64,000 nucleotides of DNA from Shinella sp. PSBB067 (GTDB lineage Bacteria > Pseudomonadota > Alphaproteobacteria > Rhizobiales > Rhizobiaceae): NCBI RefSeq assembly GCF_016839145.1, contig NZ_CP069303.1, positions 3,518,501 to 3,582,500 of the forward strand, given 5' to 3'. Positions within the stretch are counted from its first letter, which is position 1. Each line of letters starts with the position of its first letter. This document shows, one piece after another, positions 1 to 8,651 of the stretch. The translations under genes were made by a program, and so were the position numbers. A model generated the notes under the pieces. The model worked only from the letters and a program-made list of their open reading frames with translations. It did no database searches and was not told where the DNA came from.

Positions 1-12
1 AACGATCGCCAT
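1..12 (-). CDS. Possible 5' end of a gene running off the window
   Basis: Read on the minus strand, the first twelve bases give ATG GCG ATC GTT (Met-Ala-Ile-Val), preceded by GGAGG a few bases upstream (about position 17-21). This looks like a start codon with a ribosome binding site. Only four codons are visible, so no product can be named, and the spacing is rather short. If real, it would lie downstream of the M3 peptidase gene on the same strand. Confidence 0.25.
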
Positions 13-183
13 GCCACCTCCGGCCCAGCCCGCGAAAAGACGGGCAGACCATGAGTCTCCGGCATGTCAGTCCGGTAACGGGACGATGACGTTTCACCCA
101 AGCTTTGGTGACGGGAGGATGACGAGGGGTGTGTTCATGCGTGCCGCGCTCTATCCGGCCTATCCGCAGCCCGCTCCCCCCTC

Positions 184-275
184 TCCTTCGTCATGGTCGG
201 ACCTGAACCGACCATCCATGCTCGGGTGCCGCCGCGGATCCTCGGGTCAAGCCCGAGGATAATGTCGGCGGGGAG
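184..275 (-). repeat. Two-hairpin intergenic repeat, third copy (partial)
   Basis: Two adjacent perfect hairpins: ATGGTCGG...CCGACCAT at 193-215 and ATCCTCGGG...CCCGAGGAT at 238-260. Read on the minus strand, the order and flanking words (CCGCCG before, CATGACG and AGGAGAG after) match the core of the two direct repeats around sixA at 62021-62173 and 62778-62932. The outer ends of those copies are missing here. The rest of 1-345 holds nothing else I can identify. Confidence 0.7.
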
Positions 276-345
276 GCACGGTCACGGCAAAAGTCGTTTA
301 AGGGCAGAGCAAGGGCAGGGGCAAGGCAGAGCGCCAGGCGCCGGC

Positions 346-2406
346 TCAGGCCGCCAGCCCCTTCTTCTCCAGCATGGCCTCCGGGCTCGGCAGCTTGCCG
401 CGGAAAGCCTTGTAGGCGTCCTCCGGGTCGACCGAGCCGCCGACGGAATAGATGTAGGTCTTCAGCCGCCCCGCCATGACCGGATTGAAGGCGTCGCCCG
501 TTTCCGTGAAGGCGGAGAAGGCGTCGGCGTCGAGCACTTCCGACCACATGTAGGAATAGTAGCCGGCCGAATAGCCGTCGCCCGAGAAGACATGCTGGAA
601 GTGCGGCGTCGCGTGGCGCATGACGATGGACGCCGGCAGGCCGATCGTCTCCAGCACCTCCGCCTGCACCGCCATCGGGTCCTCGACGGCGCCGCGCGTA
701 TGGAACGCCATGTCGACCAGCGCCGAGGAGGTGAACTCCACCGTCGCGAAGCCCGAATTGAAGGTGCGGGCGGCCAGCACCTTGTCGAGCAGCGCCTGCG
801 GCATCGCCTCGCCCGTCCGGTAATGCACGGCATAGCGCATCAGCACTTCCGGCACCGTCAGCCAGTGCTCGTAGAGCTGCGACGGCAATTCCACGAAATC
901 GCGCGAGACGCCCGTGCCCGAGACGGAGGGATAGGTGACGTTGGAGAGCATCCCGTGCAGCGCATGGCCGAATTCGTGGAAGAGCGTGCGCGCATCGTCG
1001 AGCGACAGCAGCGCGGGCTTGCCTTCCGCGGGCTTGGCGAAATTGCAGACATTGTAGATGATCGGCAACTCCCCGACCGTGCCGTTCGGCAGCGGCAGGC
1101 GATGCTGGCTCTGGTAGGAGCTCATCCAAGCGCCGGAACGCTTGGAGGAGCGCGCGAAATAATCGCCGAGGAACATGGCGACCAGCCTGTCTTCCCGGTC
1201 GCGGATCTCGAAGACCCGCACGTCGGGATGATAGACCGGCACGCCCTTCTGCTCGATGGCGCGGATGCCGAAGAGCCGTTCGGCGACGTCGAAGCAGGCC
1301 TCGATGACCTTTTCGAGCTGGAGATAGGGCTTCAGCTCCGCCTCGGAGAAATTGAATTTTTTCGCGCGCAGCTTTTCCGCATAGTGGCGCCAGTCCCAGG
1401 GCATGACCTCGTGGTTGCGGCCCTCCCCGGCGATCAGCGCGGCAAGCTCCGCCTCCTCCTCGCGCGCCCGCGCCACGGCCTTTTCCCAGACCTGCATCAG
1501 GAGCCCGTTCACCGCCTCCGGCGTCTTGGCCATGGTGTTGTCGAGCTTCAGGGCCGCGAAATTCCCGTAGCCGAGCAGCCCGGCCTTTTCGGCCCTGAGC
1601 GCCAGCGTTTCCTTGACGATGCCGCGGTTGTCCGTCTCGCCCGCATTCTCGCCGCGCGCCACCCAGGCCCGGAACGCCTGCTCGCGCAGGTCGCGGCGGG
1701 TGGAGAAGGTGAGGAACGGCTCGATGATCGAGCGCGACAGGGTGACGGCGTAGCGCCCGTCCTCGCCGCGCTCGCGCGCCGCCGCAGCCATGGCGTCCTT
1801 CAAGAAGTCCGGCAGACCGTCGAGCGCCTCACCCTCGTCGAGGACGAGCGCCCAGTTCTTCTCGTCGGCAAGCACGTTCTGGCCGAATTTCGCGCCGAGG
1901 CCGGCGAGCCGCTCGTTGATCGCCGAAAGCCGTTCCTGCCCGGATTTTTCGAGCTTGGCGCCCGATTTCACGAAGCCCTTCCAGTGCCGCTCCAGGACGC
2001 GCACCTGCTCTAGCGAGAGGTTCAGCCCGGCACGGCTCGCCCACAGCGCATCGATGCGCTTGAAGAGCGCGGCATTGGTGCCGATCTTCGAATAATGCCG
2101 CGACATTTTTGGCGCGATGTCGCGTTCCAGGGCCTGGATCGTGTCGTTGGTATTGGCGCCGGCGCGGCTCCAGAAGAGCGCCGAGACGCGCGACAGCGCA
2201 TCGCCGGCGATCTCCAGCGCGACGACGGTGTTCTCGAAGGTGGGGGCTTCCGGATCGTTGGCGATCGCATCGATCTCGGCCTCGTGGGCCGCCAGTGCCG
2301 CATCGAAGCTTTCCGCGAAGGCCTCGTCCCTGACGAGGTCGAAACGCGGCAAGCCGCCCGGGCCGCTCCACTCGACAAGAGCAGGATCGATGCGCATTTC
2401 GGTCAT
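346..2406 (-). CDS. M3 family zinc metallopeptidase (oligopeptidase A / Dcp type)
   Basis: A cytosolic peptidase of 686 residues, the usual length for the thimet-oligopeptidase-like M3 family, which degrades short peptides. The zinc site is intact: HEFGH at residues 477-481 within LFHEFGHALHG, and the third ligand is the Glu of FVELPSQ at residue 506. No signal peptide is seen. I chose the ATG at 2406 because GGAAGGA lies just upstream and the protein from there begins like known members; the reading frame continues 90 codons further upstream with no family similarity. Whether it cleaves dipeptides from the C-terminus (Dcp) or acts as an endo-oligopeptidase (PrlC) cannot be told by eye. Confidence 0.93.
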   Translation of the reverse strand: MTEMRIDPALVEWSGPGGLPRFDLVRDEAFAESFDAALAAHEAEIDAIANDPEAPTFENTVVALEIAGDALSRVSALFWSRAGANTNDTIQALERDIAPKMSRHYSKIGTNAALFKRIDALWASRAGLNLSLEQVRVLERHWKGFVKSGAKLEKSGQERLSAINERLAGLGAKFGQNVLADEKNWALVLDEGEALDGLPDFLKDAMAAAARERGEDGRYAVTLSRSIIEPFLTFSTRRDLREQAFRAWVARGENAGETDNRGIVKETLALRAEKAGLLGYGNFAALKLDNTMAKTPEAVNGLLMQVWEKAVARAREEEAELAALIAGEGRNHEVMPWDWRHYAEKLRAKKFNFSEAELKPYLQLEKVIEACFDVAERLFGIRAIEQKGVPVYHPDVRVFEIRDREDRLVAMFLGDYFARSSKRSGAWMSSYQSQHRLPLPNGTVGELPIIYNVCNFAKPAEGKPALLSLDDARTLFHEFGHALHGMLSNVTYPSVSGTGVSRDFVELPSQLYEHWLTVPEVLMRYAVHYRTGEAMPQALLDKVLAARTFNSGFATVEFTSSALVDMAFHTRGAVEDPMAVQAEVLETIGLPASIVMRHATPHFQHVFSGDGYSAGYYSYMWSEVLDADAFSAFTETGDAFNPVMAGRLKTYIYSVGGSVDPEDAYKAFRGKLPSPEAMLEKKGLAA

Positions 2407-2788
2407 GGGTCGTCCTTCCAGCAAATCAACGTTCGGCGAATATAGGAACGGACATGCCCCTTGGTACAGGGCACCGTCGCAAATTAGGGGAACCGGATGC
2501 GCGCAGCCGCGTTCAGGCCGGTGCGGCAACGCTGCCACTTGACGCGGACGGCGACTTCGGAGACAACAATGCCGTACCCGCGGCCTTTTGACATCGGTAG
2601 CCGCGGTGAACCCTGGTGCCGGGCCCCTCTGGCGAGAGTTTTTACGGCGCTCTCGTGATGTCGGTACCGCCAGCAATCAGCCGGCGGATTCATACGCACA
2701 TGAACATCCTGACCATGCCTCACCCGCATGCCCGTCGTGGCACGCGCGATCTCACTTCCCGTACCTCCACCCGCATGGAGGCGCTGTC
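2407..2788. other. Divergent intergenic region, M3 peptidase / DUF475
   Basis: This 382-bp gap separates two divergent genes and so should hold both promoters. I see a hairpin with stem CCGCGGC/GCCGCGG (2578-2584 with 2600-2606) and a smaller CGAGAG/CTCTCG stem near 2634-2660. Because other TerC-like genes can carry manganese-sensing yybP-ykoY leaders, I looked for that motif and did not recognise it. No coding sequence is supported here. Confidence 0.5.
2489..2514 (+). promoter_or_regulatory. Candidate EcfG/RpoE2-type promoter
   Basis: GGAAC at 2489-2493, sixteen bases, then CGTTC at 2510-2514. This fits the alphaproteobacterial general-stress sigma consensus (GGAAC, 16-17 bases, CGTT). It points toward the DUF475 gene but would leave a leader of about 265 bases. 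By rough reckoning about one such match is expected by chance in a window of this size, so this is tentative. Confidence 0.25.
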
Positions 2789-3895
2789 ATGATCGGCAAC
2801 GGCGAAGGCAAATCCACCCTCTCCTATCTCAAATGGGCCTTCATCTTCACCGTCGTCGGCCTCGCGCTCGGCGCCTGGCTCGGCTGGCAGACGGAAGGCA
2901 CGCTCGCCGGCATGGCGACCGTCTTCTTCATCTGCGCGGTCCTGGCGGTGCTGGAAATCTCGCTTTCCTTCGACAATGCGATCGTGAATGCCAACAAGCT
3001 CAAGGACATGACGCCGGCCTGGCAGCACCGGTTCCTGACCTGGGGCATTGTCATCGCCGTCTTCGGCATGCGCATCGTCTTCCCGCTCCTGATCGTCGTC
3101 ATCGCCGCCGGCATCGGCCCGATCGACGCCCTGGTCCTGGCGGCCCGGGAGCCGGCGGAATATGCCCGCATCATGAACGATGCGCACCTGCCCATCGCGG
3201 CCTTCGGCGGCACCTTCCTGATGATGGTCGGCCTCACCTACTTTTTCAACCATGAGAAGGACGTGCACTGGATCGGCTTCATCGAGAAGCACATGGCGCG
3301 CTCGGCGACCGTCAAGGGCATCGAGATCGCCTTCGTCCTCGCGCTCATCCTGATCTTCTCCAACCTGCTGGAGGGCGAGGCGGCCAATACCTTCGTGCAT
3401 GCCGCGGTCTACGGCCTTCTCACCTTCCTTGCGGTGGAAGTCGTCGGCGGCCTGCTCGACGCCTCGCAGAAGGCGATGTCGGAAGCGGCCAAGGGCGGCC
3501 TCGGCGCCTTCATCTATCTCGAAGTGCTCGATGCCAGCTTCTCCTTCGACGGCGTGATCGGCGCCTTCGCGCTGACGCAGAACCTTTTCATCATCGCCAT
3601 CGGCCTCGGCATCGGCGCCATGTATGTGCGCTCGATGACCATCATGCTGGTGGAAAAGGGCACGCTCGCCGAATACCGCTACCTGGAGCACGGCGCGTTC
3701 TACGCGATCCTGATCCTGTCGGTGGTGATGTACTGCCAGACGCTGGTGCACATTCCCGAGGTCATCACCGGCCTTGGCGGCGCGACGCTGATCGGCATCT
3801 CGCTCTGGTCCTCGATCCGCCACAACCGGCGCGAACAGGCGCTGGAACGCCGCGAGGCCGACCATGTGGCGGGCGGCCTCGGCAAGAACGCCTGA
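2789..3895 (+). CDS. DUF475 family integral membrane protein (TerC-like)
   Basis: A 368-residue polytopic inner-membrane protein with about nine or ten hydrophobic segments. Two similar motifs, EISLSFDNAIVNA near residues 55-67 and VLDASFSFDGVIGAF near 248-262, sit in the two halves. This is the internally repeated acidic S-x-D-N/G pattern of the TerC superfamily, some of whose members export manganese or resist tellurite. The start at 2789 has GGAGG at 2776-2780; upstream in-frame codons have no such site. The substrate of DUF475 proteins is not known to me; metal-ion transport is an inference from the fold. A terminator follows 66 bases after the stop. Confidence 0.85.
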   Translation: MIGNGEGKSTLSYLKWAFIFTVVGLALGAWLGWQTEGTLAGMATVFFICAVLAVLEISLSFDNAIVNANKLKDMTPAWQHRFLTWGIVIAVFGMRIVFPLLIVVIAAGIGPIDALVLAAREPAEYARIMNDAHLPIAAFGGTFLMMVGLTYFFNHEKDVHWIGFIEKHMARSATVKGIEIAFVLALILIFSNLLEGEAANTFVHAAVYGLLTFLAVEVVGGLLDASQKAMSEAAKGGLGAFIYLEVLDASFSFDGVIGAFALTQNLFIIAIGLGIGAMYVRSMTIMLVEKGTLAEYRYLEHGAFYAILILSVVMYCQTLVHIPEVITGLGGATLIGISLWSSIRHNRREQALERREADHVAGGLGKNA

Positions 3896-3961
3896 CGCCT
3901 GCGGCCGGCCGCCGAAAACGGCCGGCTCGCTATTCTCAAGACAAAGGTATCCCAAATACAG

Positions 3962-3997
3962 AAGGCCCGCCGATCTTCCGACCGGCGGGCCTTTTCA
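3962..3997. terminator. Rho-independent terminator, probably bidirectional
   Basis: An 11-bp perfect stem (AAGGCCCGCCG at 3962-3972 with CGGCGGGCCTT at 3983-3993) followed by TTCATT on the plus strand. It lies between the converging DUF475 gene and the small DUF1127-like gene and can serve both. Confidence 0.8.
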
Positions 3998-4020
3998 TTC
4001 AGGGAATTCTCTCTCCCGCG

Positions 4021-4185
4021 TCAGACGCGCGGGAAATCGGCGGGGTTGATGCCGAGGGTCTTCAGGTCGCGTTCCTTCGGGCGGCGGTGCCCCTCTACGG
4101 CCGCGGCGGCCGCGTGGGCAGCGCTCAGTACGGCGAAGGCCCGGCCGAAGAAGCCCTGGGCGAAGGAGTTGCGGAGGGTGGTCAT
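4021..4185 (-). CDS. Small DUF1127-like protein (54 residues)
   Basis: A short frame encoding 54 residues. It begins MTTLRNSF, has an alanine-rich middle, and ends in an Arg/Lys-rich stretch followed by LKTLGINPADFPRV. The tail, basic residues and then D-L-x-x-L-G-I-x-P-x-x-F, is the pattern of the DUF1127 family of tiny proteins that are abundant in rhizobia, where some affect RNA turnover or phosphate and carbon physiology. The match is to the second half only, so the family call is by motif. Purine-rich AAAGCGAG lies about ten bases before the ATG. It ends against the terminator it shares with the DUF475 gene. Confidence 0.6.
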   Translation of the reverse strand: MTTLRNSFAQGFFGRAFAVLSAAHAAAAAVEGHRRPKERDLKTLGINPADFPRV

Positions 4186-4282
4186 TGGAATGCTCGCTTT
4201 CTGTTCTAGCTTACGGATGGAAGATGATGCTTCAGGCCCGAAAGTACAAGCGACGGAATCTCAGCCCAGCCATGCAACGCAT

Positions 4283-4311
4283 GCAGGCCGGAAACGAGGT
4301 TTCCGGCCTGC
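4283..4311 (-). terminator. Possible terminator hairpin after tctA
   Basis: A 12-bp perfect stem, GCAGGCCGGAAA at 4283-4294 with TTTCCGGCCTGC at 4300-4311, 28 bases beyond the tctA stop. There is no clear U-run on the minus strand, so it may stabilise the mRNA 3' end rather than terminate on its own. Confidence 0.45.
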
Positions 4312-4338
4312 AATATTTCCGATCGTCGAAGAAGAACG

Positions 4339-5856
4339 TCAGTCTTCGTTGGCGGCGAACTGCGAAAGGACTTCGCCCTTGCCGCGCGCCCGCAGGATGA
4401 GCGGGACGATGACGGCGAGGAAGGCGAGGCCGAACAGCACGGCGGCGATGGGCGACATGAAGAGCGCCGTCACGTCGCCCTGGCTGATGGCGAGCGCCCG
4501 GCGCAGCTGCTGCTCCGCCATCGGCCCGAGGATGAGCCCCACCACGACGGGTGCGATCGGATAGCCGAAGAGCCGCATGGCAAAGCCCAGCAGGCCGAAG
4601 ACCAGCAGCATGCCGAGCTCGAAGACCGACGGATTGGCCCCGATGGTGCCGAGCGTCGCGAACAGCAGGATGCCGGCATAGAGCCAGGGCTTGGGGATCG
4701 TCAGCAGCTTCACCCACAGGCCGATCAGCGGCAGGTTCAGCACCAGCAGCATGAAATTGGCGATGAGCAGGCTGGCGATGAGGCCCCAGACGAGCTGCGG
4801 ATTGGTGGCGAACAGGAGCGGCCCCGGCTGGAGGCCGTATTGCTGGAAGCCGGCGAGCATGATGGCCGCCGTCGCCGTCGTCGGCAGGCCGAGCGAGAGC
4901 AGCGGCACCAGCGTGCCGGCGGCCGACGCGTTGTTGGCCGCCTCCGGCCCCGCCACGCCCTCGATGGCGCCCTTGCCGAACTCGTCCTTGTGGGCGGAGA
5001 ACTGCTTTTCCGCCGAATAGGAGAGGAAGCTGGCGATGTCGGCGCCGCCGGCCGGCATCGCGCCGATGGGAAAGCCGATGGCGGTGCCGCGCAGCCACGG
5101 CTTCCACGAGCGCGCCCAGTCCTGCGCGTTCATCCAGACCGAGCCCTTCACCGCCTCCACCTTCTCGGGGATGCGGTCGCCCTGGCAGGCGACGTAGAGC
5201 GTCTCGCCGATGGCGAACATGGCGACCGCGAGCGTCGTCACCTCGATGCCGTCGAGAAGGTCGGGAATGCCGAAGGAAAGCCGCGCCTGCCCGGTCTGCT
5301 GGTCGATGCCGATGATGGCAAGGCCGAGGCCGACGAAGAGCGCCGTGAGCCCGCGCAGCGTCGAATCGCCGAAGGCCGCCGAGACGGTCACGAAGGCGAG
5401 CACCATCAGCGCGAAATATTCCCGCGGGCCGAAGGAGAGCGCGAACTTCACGACGAAGGGCGCGATGAAGGCAAGGCCAAGCGTGGCGATGAGGCCGGCG
5501 ACGAAGGAGCCGATGGCGGCTGTGGCGAGCGCCGGCCCGCCGCGCCCGGCCCGGGCCATCTTGTTGCCTTCGAGCGCGGTGACGACGGAGGCGCTTTCGC
5601 CCGGCGTGTTGAGCAGGATCGAGGTCGTCGAGCCGCCATACATGCCGCCGTAATAGATGCCGGCGAACATGATGAGCGAGCCCGCCGGATCGAGCTTGTA
5701 GGTGACGGGCAGGAGCAGCGCCACGGTGAGCGCCGGCCCGATGCCCGGCAGTACGCCGACGGCCGTGCCCAGCGTGACGCCGATCAGCGCATAGAGCAGG
5801 TTCATCGGCTGGGCGGCGATGACGAGGCCCTGCATCAGGAATTCGAATGTATTCAT
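4339..5856 (-). CDS. tctA: Tripartite tricarboxylate transporter, large permease TctA
   Basis: The 505-residue large membrane subunit of a TTT system, which imports citrate-type or other carboxylates using an ion gradient and a periplasmic binding protein. About twelve hydrophobic segments are visible. The conserved glycine/proline signature [17 protein letters not shown] (about residues 36-52) and the second-half motif [16 protein letters not shown] are both present, as expected for the duplicated TctA fold. It is the last gene of tctC-tctB-tctA, ten bases after tctB. The length is normal and nothing is broken. Confidence 0.93.
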   Translation of the reverse strand: MNTFEFLMQGLVIAAQPMNLLYALIGVTLGTAVGVLPGIGPALTVALLLPVTYKLDPAGSLIMFAGIYYGGMYGGSTTSILLNTPGESASVVTALEGNKMARAGRGGPALATAAIGSFVAGLIATLGLAFIAPFVVKFALSFGPREYFALMVLAFVTVSAAFGDSTLRGLTALFVGLGLAIIGIDQQTGQARLSFGIPDLLDGIEVTTLAVAMFAIGETLYVACQGDRIPEKVEAVKGSVWMNAQDWARSWKPWLRGTAIGFPIGAMPAGGADIASFLSYSAEKQFSAHKDEFGKGAIEGVAGPEAANNASAAGTLVPLLSLGLPTTATAAIMLAGFQQYGLQPGPLLFATNPQLVWGLIASLLIANFMLLVLNLPLIGLWVKLLTIPKPWLYAGILLFATLGTIGANPSVFELGMLLVFGLLGFAMRLFGYPIAPVVVGLILGPMAEQQLRRALAISQGDVTALFMSPIAAVLFGLAFLAVIVPLILRARGKGEVLSQFAANED

Positions 5857-5866
5857 CGTCAGCTCC

Positions 5867-6355
5867 TCAGAAGAACAGGTGCTCGAGCAGCCCCGCGGGC
5901 AGCGAGAGTTGCAGGAAGCGGCCGAAGATGATGAAGACGACGAAGCTGATGGCGATGCCGACGGGCAGGGAGATCCAGAGCTTGCGCCGGCCGAAGCCGA
6001 AGGCGGTCAGCGCGAACAGCACGCCCGTGGCGATGGAAAAGCCCGCCGTCTTGAGCAGCAGCATCTGCCCGGCAAGCCCCGCGATAATCCAGACGACCGG
6101 CTGCACCTCGACGGGCTCGCGCTCCGGGAAATCGCCGCGCCAGGCCTCGAAGCCCGTCCAGACGGCGAGCAGCGCCAGCCCGAGGGCGATGACATGCGGC
6201 ACCGTCGCGGGGCCGATGCGCGAATAGTTGGTCATCTCCGCAAGCCGCCCGGCATCCCACCAGATGATGCCGGCAAGGACGAGGAGGACGGGAGCGATGA
6301 CCAGCGCCGCCCTGTCGGGGCGACGCGTTTGGCGGGAGGAGGGAACCTCGCTCAT
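5867..6355 (-). CDS. tctB: Tripartite tricarboxylate transporter, small permease TctB
   Basis: A 162-residue membrane protein with four hydrophobic segments (roughly residues 16-34, 49-66, 84-107 and 121-150), the normal architecture of TctB/DUF1468. TctB pairs with TctA in the inner membrane. Its start overlaps the end of tctC by four bases, so the two are translationally coupled. This family is poorly conserved in sequence, so the call rests on topology, size and position between tctC and tctA. Confidence 0.9.
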   Translation of the reverse strand: MSEVPSSRQTRRPDRAALVIAPVLLVLAGIIWWDAGRLAEMTNYSRIGPATVPHVIALGLALLAVWTGFEAWRGDFPEREPVEVQPVVWIIAGLAGQMLLLKTAGFSIATGVLFALTAFGFGRRKLWISLPVGIAISFVVFIIFGRFLQLSLPAGLLEHLFF

Positions 6356-7296
6356 TTGACGAGCCCGATGTCCTTGAGGATGCTTTCCGTCGCGGCGACA
6401 TCCTTGTCGAGCTGCGCCTTGAAGGCATCGCCGGCGAGATAGGTGTCCTGCCAGCCCTTGGTCTTCAGGACGTCCTTCCAGGCGGCGGAGGTCACCATCT
6501 TCTCGATGTCGCCGTCGATCGAGGCGACCTCATCGTCCGAAAGGCCGGGCGCGGCGGCGATCATGCGCCAGTTCTCGACCACGACGTCGAGGCCGCTTTC
6601 CTTGATGGTCGGCGCGTCGATGCCCTCGATGCGCTCGCCGCTGGAAATGGCGATCAGGCGCAGCGTGCCGGCCTTCACCTGGGCCTCGAACTCGCCGTAG
6701 CCGGAAATGCCCGCCGTCACCTGGTTGCCGAGGATCGCGGCAAGCGCCTCGCCGCCGCCGGCATAGGCGACATAGTTGATCCTGGTCGGGTCGACGCCCG
6801 CCGCCTTGGCGATGAGGCCGGCCGTGATGTGGTCCGTGCCGCCGGCCGAGCCGCCCGCCCAGGAGACCGCGCCGGGATCGGCCTTCAGCGCCGTGACGAG
6901 GTCTTCCATGTTCTGGATCGGCGAGGCCGCCGGAACGACGATCGCCTCGTATTCGCCGGTAAGCCGCGCGATGGGCGTCACGTCCTTCAGGGTGACCGGC
7001 GACTGGTTGGTGAGGATCGCACCGACCATCACGTAGCCGCCGACGATGAGGGCGTTCGGGTTGCCGGAATTCTGGCTGGCGAACTGGGCAAGGCCGATCG
7101 TGCCGCCGGCGCCCGGAACGTTGACCACCTGCACGCTGCCGGCGATCTTCTCGTCCTGAAGGACCGTCTGGATCGACCGGGCCGTCTGGTCCCAGCCGCC
7201 GCCGGGGCCGGCGGGCGCGATGATCGAATAATCCGCGGCGAAGGCCGGAAGCGCCATGGCGCCGGCGATCAGGGATGCCAGGAAGAAATGTTTCAA
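6352..7296 (-). CDS. tctC: Tripartite tricarboxylate transporter, periplasmic binding protein TctC
   Basis: A 314-residue secreted solute receptor. Residues 1-20 form a signal peptide ending ALPAFAA. After it comes the TctC pattern: YSIIAPAGPGGGWDQTAR, GAGGTIGLAQF, and in the middle VSWAGGSAGGTDH. The PAGPGGGWD loop is the carboxylate-holding loop of the family. First gene of the tctCBA operon. An inverted repeat, TGTCA-N6-TGACA at 7473-7488, lies about 180 bases upstream and might be an operator, but with no support beyond symmetry. The substrate cannot be named; rhizobial genomes carry many TctC paralogues. Confidence 0.93.
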   Translation of the reverse strand: MKHFFLASLIAGAMALPAFAADYSIIAPAGPGGGWDQTARSIQTVLQDEKIAGSVQVVNVPGAGGTIGLAQFASQNSGNPNALIVGGYVMVGAILTNQSPVTLKDVTPIARLTGEYEAIVVPAASPIQNMEDLVTALKADPGAVSWAGGSAGGTDHITAGLIAKAAGVDPTRINYVAYAGGGEALAAILGNQVTAGISGYGEFEAQVKAGTLRLIAISSGERIEGIDAPTIKESGLDVVVENWRMIAAAPGLSDDEVASIDGDIEKMVTSAAWKDVLKTKGWQDTYLAGDAFKAQLDKDVAATESILKDIGLVK

Positions 7297-7506
7297 GGGT
7301 CTGTCCTCCGTCAGGCGCGGGCTCGCCCGCGCATCGTTGCCTGTGGCAGGAGGACAGAGCCGCCATAACGACGCAAACCACCTTTCGGCGGGCGCGGCTG
7401 CGGCAGAATTCTCCTCCCGGTCTTCCGTCCGCCTCCACGGACGATGAAGACCCCCAAGCGACCACAGAAAGCTGTCATCTACCTGACATGGCGGCGGAGC
7501 GGCCGA

Positions 7507-8574
7507 CTACTGGTTGCGCAGCACCTCGTTCCAGCGCGCGATCAGCCGGGCGCGCTTGACCTGGTCGAGATAGACCATCAGGCCGGGGCTGACCGGCACC
7601 GGCTTCAGCTGCGCGCCGAGCAGCGCGTTCATCGTGCGCGCCGTGTTGGAGCCCGAGACCTCGGGGCTGACGGCGGCGATCTGCAATTCGCGCGACAGGA
7701 TCTCCTGACCCTCCTTCGACATGAAGAAGGCGAGGTAGCGCCGGCCGAGCTCCGGCGAGGCGGCCGCCTGCGGCACGAGGCCGATGCGCGACATGACGAC
7801 GGTATAGTCCTTCGGCAGCACGATCCCGACATCCGGGTGGCGTGAGGCCCAGTCCGCCGCATAGGAGCCGAGGATGTTGTAACCGAGCACGAAGCGCCCG
7901 TCGGCAACGCGTTCCAGGATCGCCGAGCTGGTCGAATAGAGCTTCACGCCCGCCGCGCCCATCGCCTGGATCACCGTCCAGATATCGCCGAACTGCTCCT
8001 GGTCGCGCGCCATGAAGAGGAAGCCGACGCCGGAGCGCTCGATGTCGTAGGTGCCGATGCGGCCATGGACCTTCTCGCCCTGCCGCTTGAGATAGTCGAC
8101 GAACTCGGCGCGCGAGGCCGGCGGCTTCTCACCCTTGAAGCTCGGCTTGTGATAGACGAAGACGGCGGGCTCGAAGGTCAGCGCATAGGCGGTGTTGCGC
8201 CAATTGGCCCATTGCGGCCAGCGCTCGCTCATCGGCAGGTCGCTGCGCTGCGCATAGCCGTCGTTGCTGAGCTTGACCTGCAGGTCCATCGCCGAGGAGA
8301 AGGCGAAATCGGCGGTCTTCCGCCCGGCATCCGTCTCGCTGACGATGCGGTCGTGCACCTCGCCGGTCAGCATCTCCTCGTAGCGCACCGCCACGTCCGG
8401 ATTGGCCTTCTGGAAACCCTCGATCATCGGCCGGGCGAGCGGCTCGTCGAGCGAGGAATAGACGACGAGGACGGGCGCGTCCGCATTTCCGTCGCGCGCC
8501 GCGAAGAAGACCGGCTCGGCAAGGGCGGGCGAAGAGGCCGCCAGAAGCGCAAGAAGGATGAGGACAAGACGCAT
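7507..8574 (-). CDS. Orphan ABC-type periplasmic binding protein (iron/AfuA-like fold)
   Basis: A 355-residue extracellular solute-binding protein. I chose the ATG at 8574 because it puts the signal peptide (residues 1-19, ending SSPALA) at the N-terminus; a further ATG eleven codons upstream is possible. VLVVYSSLDEPLARPMIEGF and YNILGSYAADWA match the Fe(III)/AfuA-type binding-protein family. There is no ABC permease or ATPase nearby. Instead it is divergent from a two-component regulator pair across 77 bases and on the same strand as tctCBA. This suggests a receptor that hands its ligand to the sensor kinase rather than an importer component; that role is inference. Confidence 0.85.
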   Translation of the reverse strand: MRLVLILLALLAASSPALAEPVFFAARDGNADAPVLVVYSSLDEPLARPMIEGFQKANPDVAVRYEEMLTGEVHDRIVSETDAGRKTADFAFSSAMDLQVKLSNDGYAQRSDLPMSERWPQWANWRNTAYALTFEPAVFVYHKPSFKGEKPPASRAEFVDYLKRQGEKVHGRIGTYDIERSGVGFLFMARDQEQFGDIWTVIQAMGAAGVKLYSTSSAILERVADGRFVLGYNILGSYAADWASRHPDVGIVLPKDYTVVMSRIGLVPQAAASPELGRRYLAFFMSKEGQEILSRELQIAAVSPEVSGSNTARTMNALLGAQLKPVPVSPGLMVYLDQVKRARLIARWNEVLRNQ

Positions 8575-8651
8575 CGCATGACCTTGCCAAAGCGGACGCC
8601 CGTTCACAAGAGCGCCCGCCGCCGCTAAATTCGCCCTGGGAGGACGAAGAC

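Noticed and set aside
193..2013. A 606-codon frame opposite the M3 peptidase
   Set aside because: Its residues are Arg/Gly/His-rich noise, and it crosses a repeat and the true peptidase gene.
2407..2788. A yybP-ykoY manganese riboswitch before the TerC-like gene
   Set aside because: Hairpins are present but the conserved motif of that riboswitch was not recognised.
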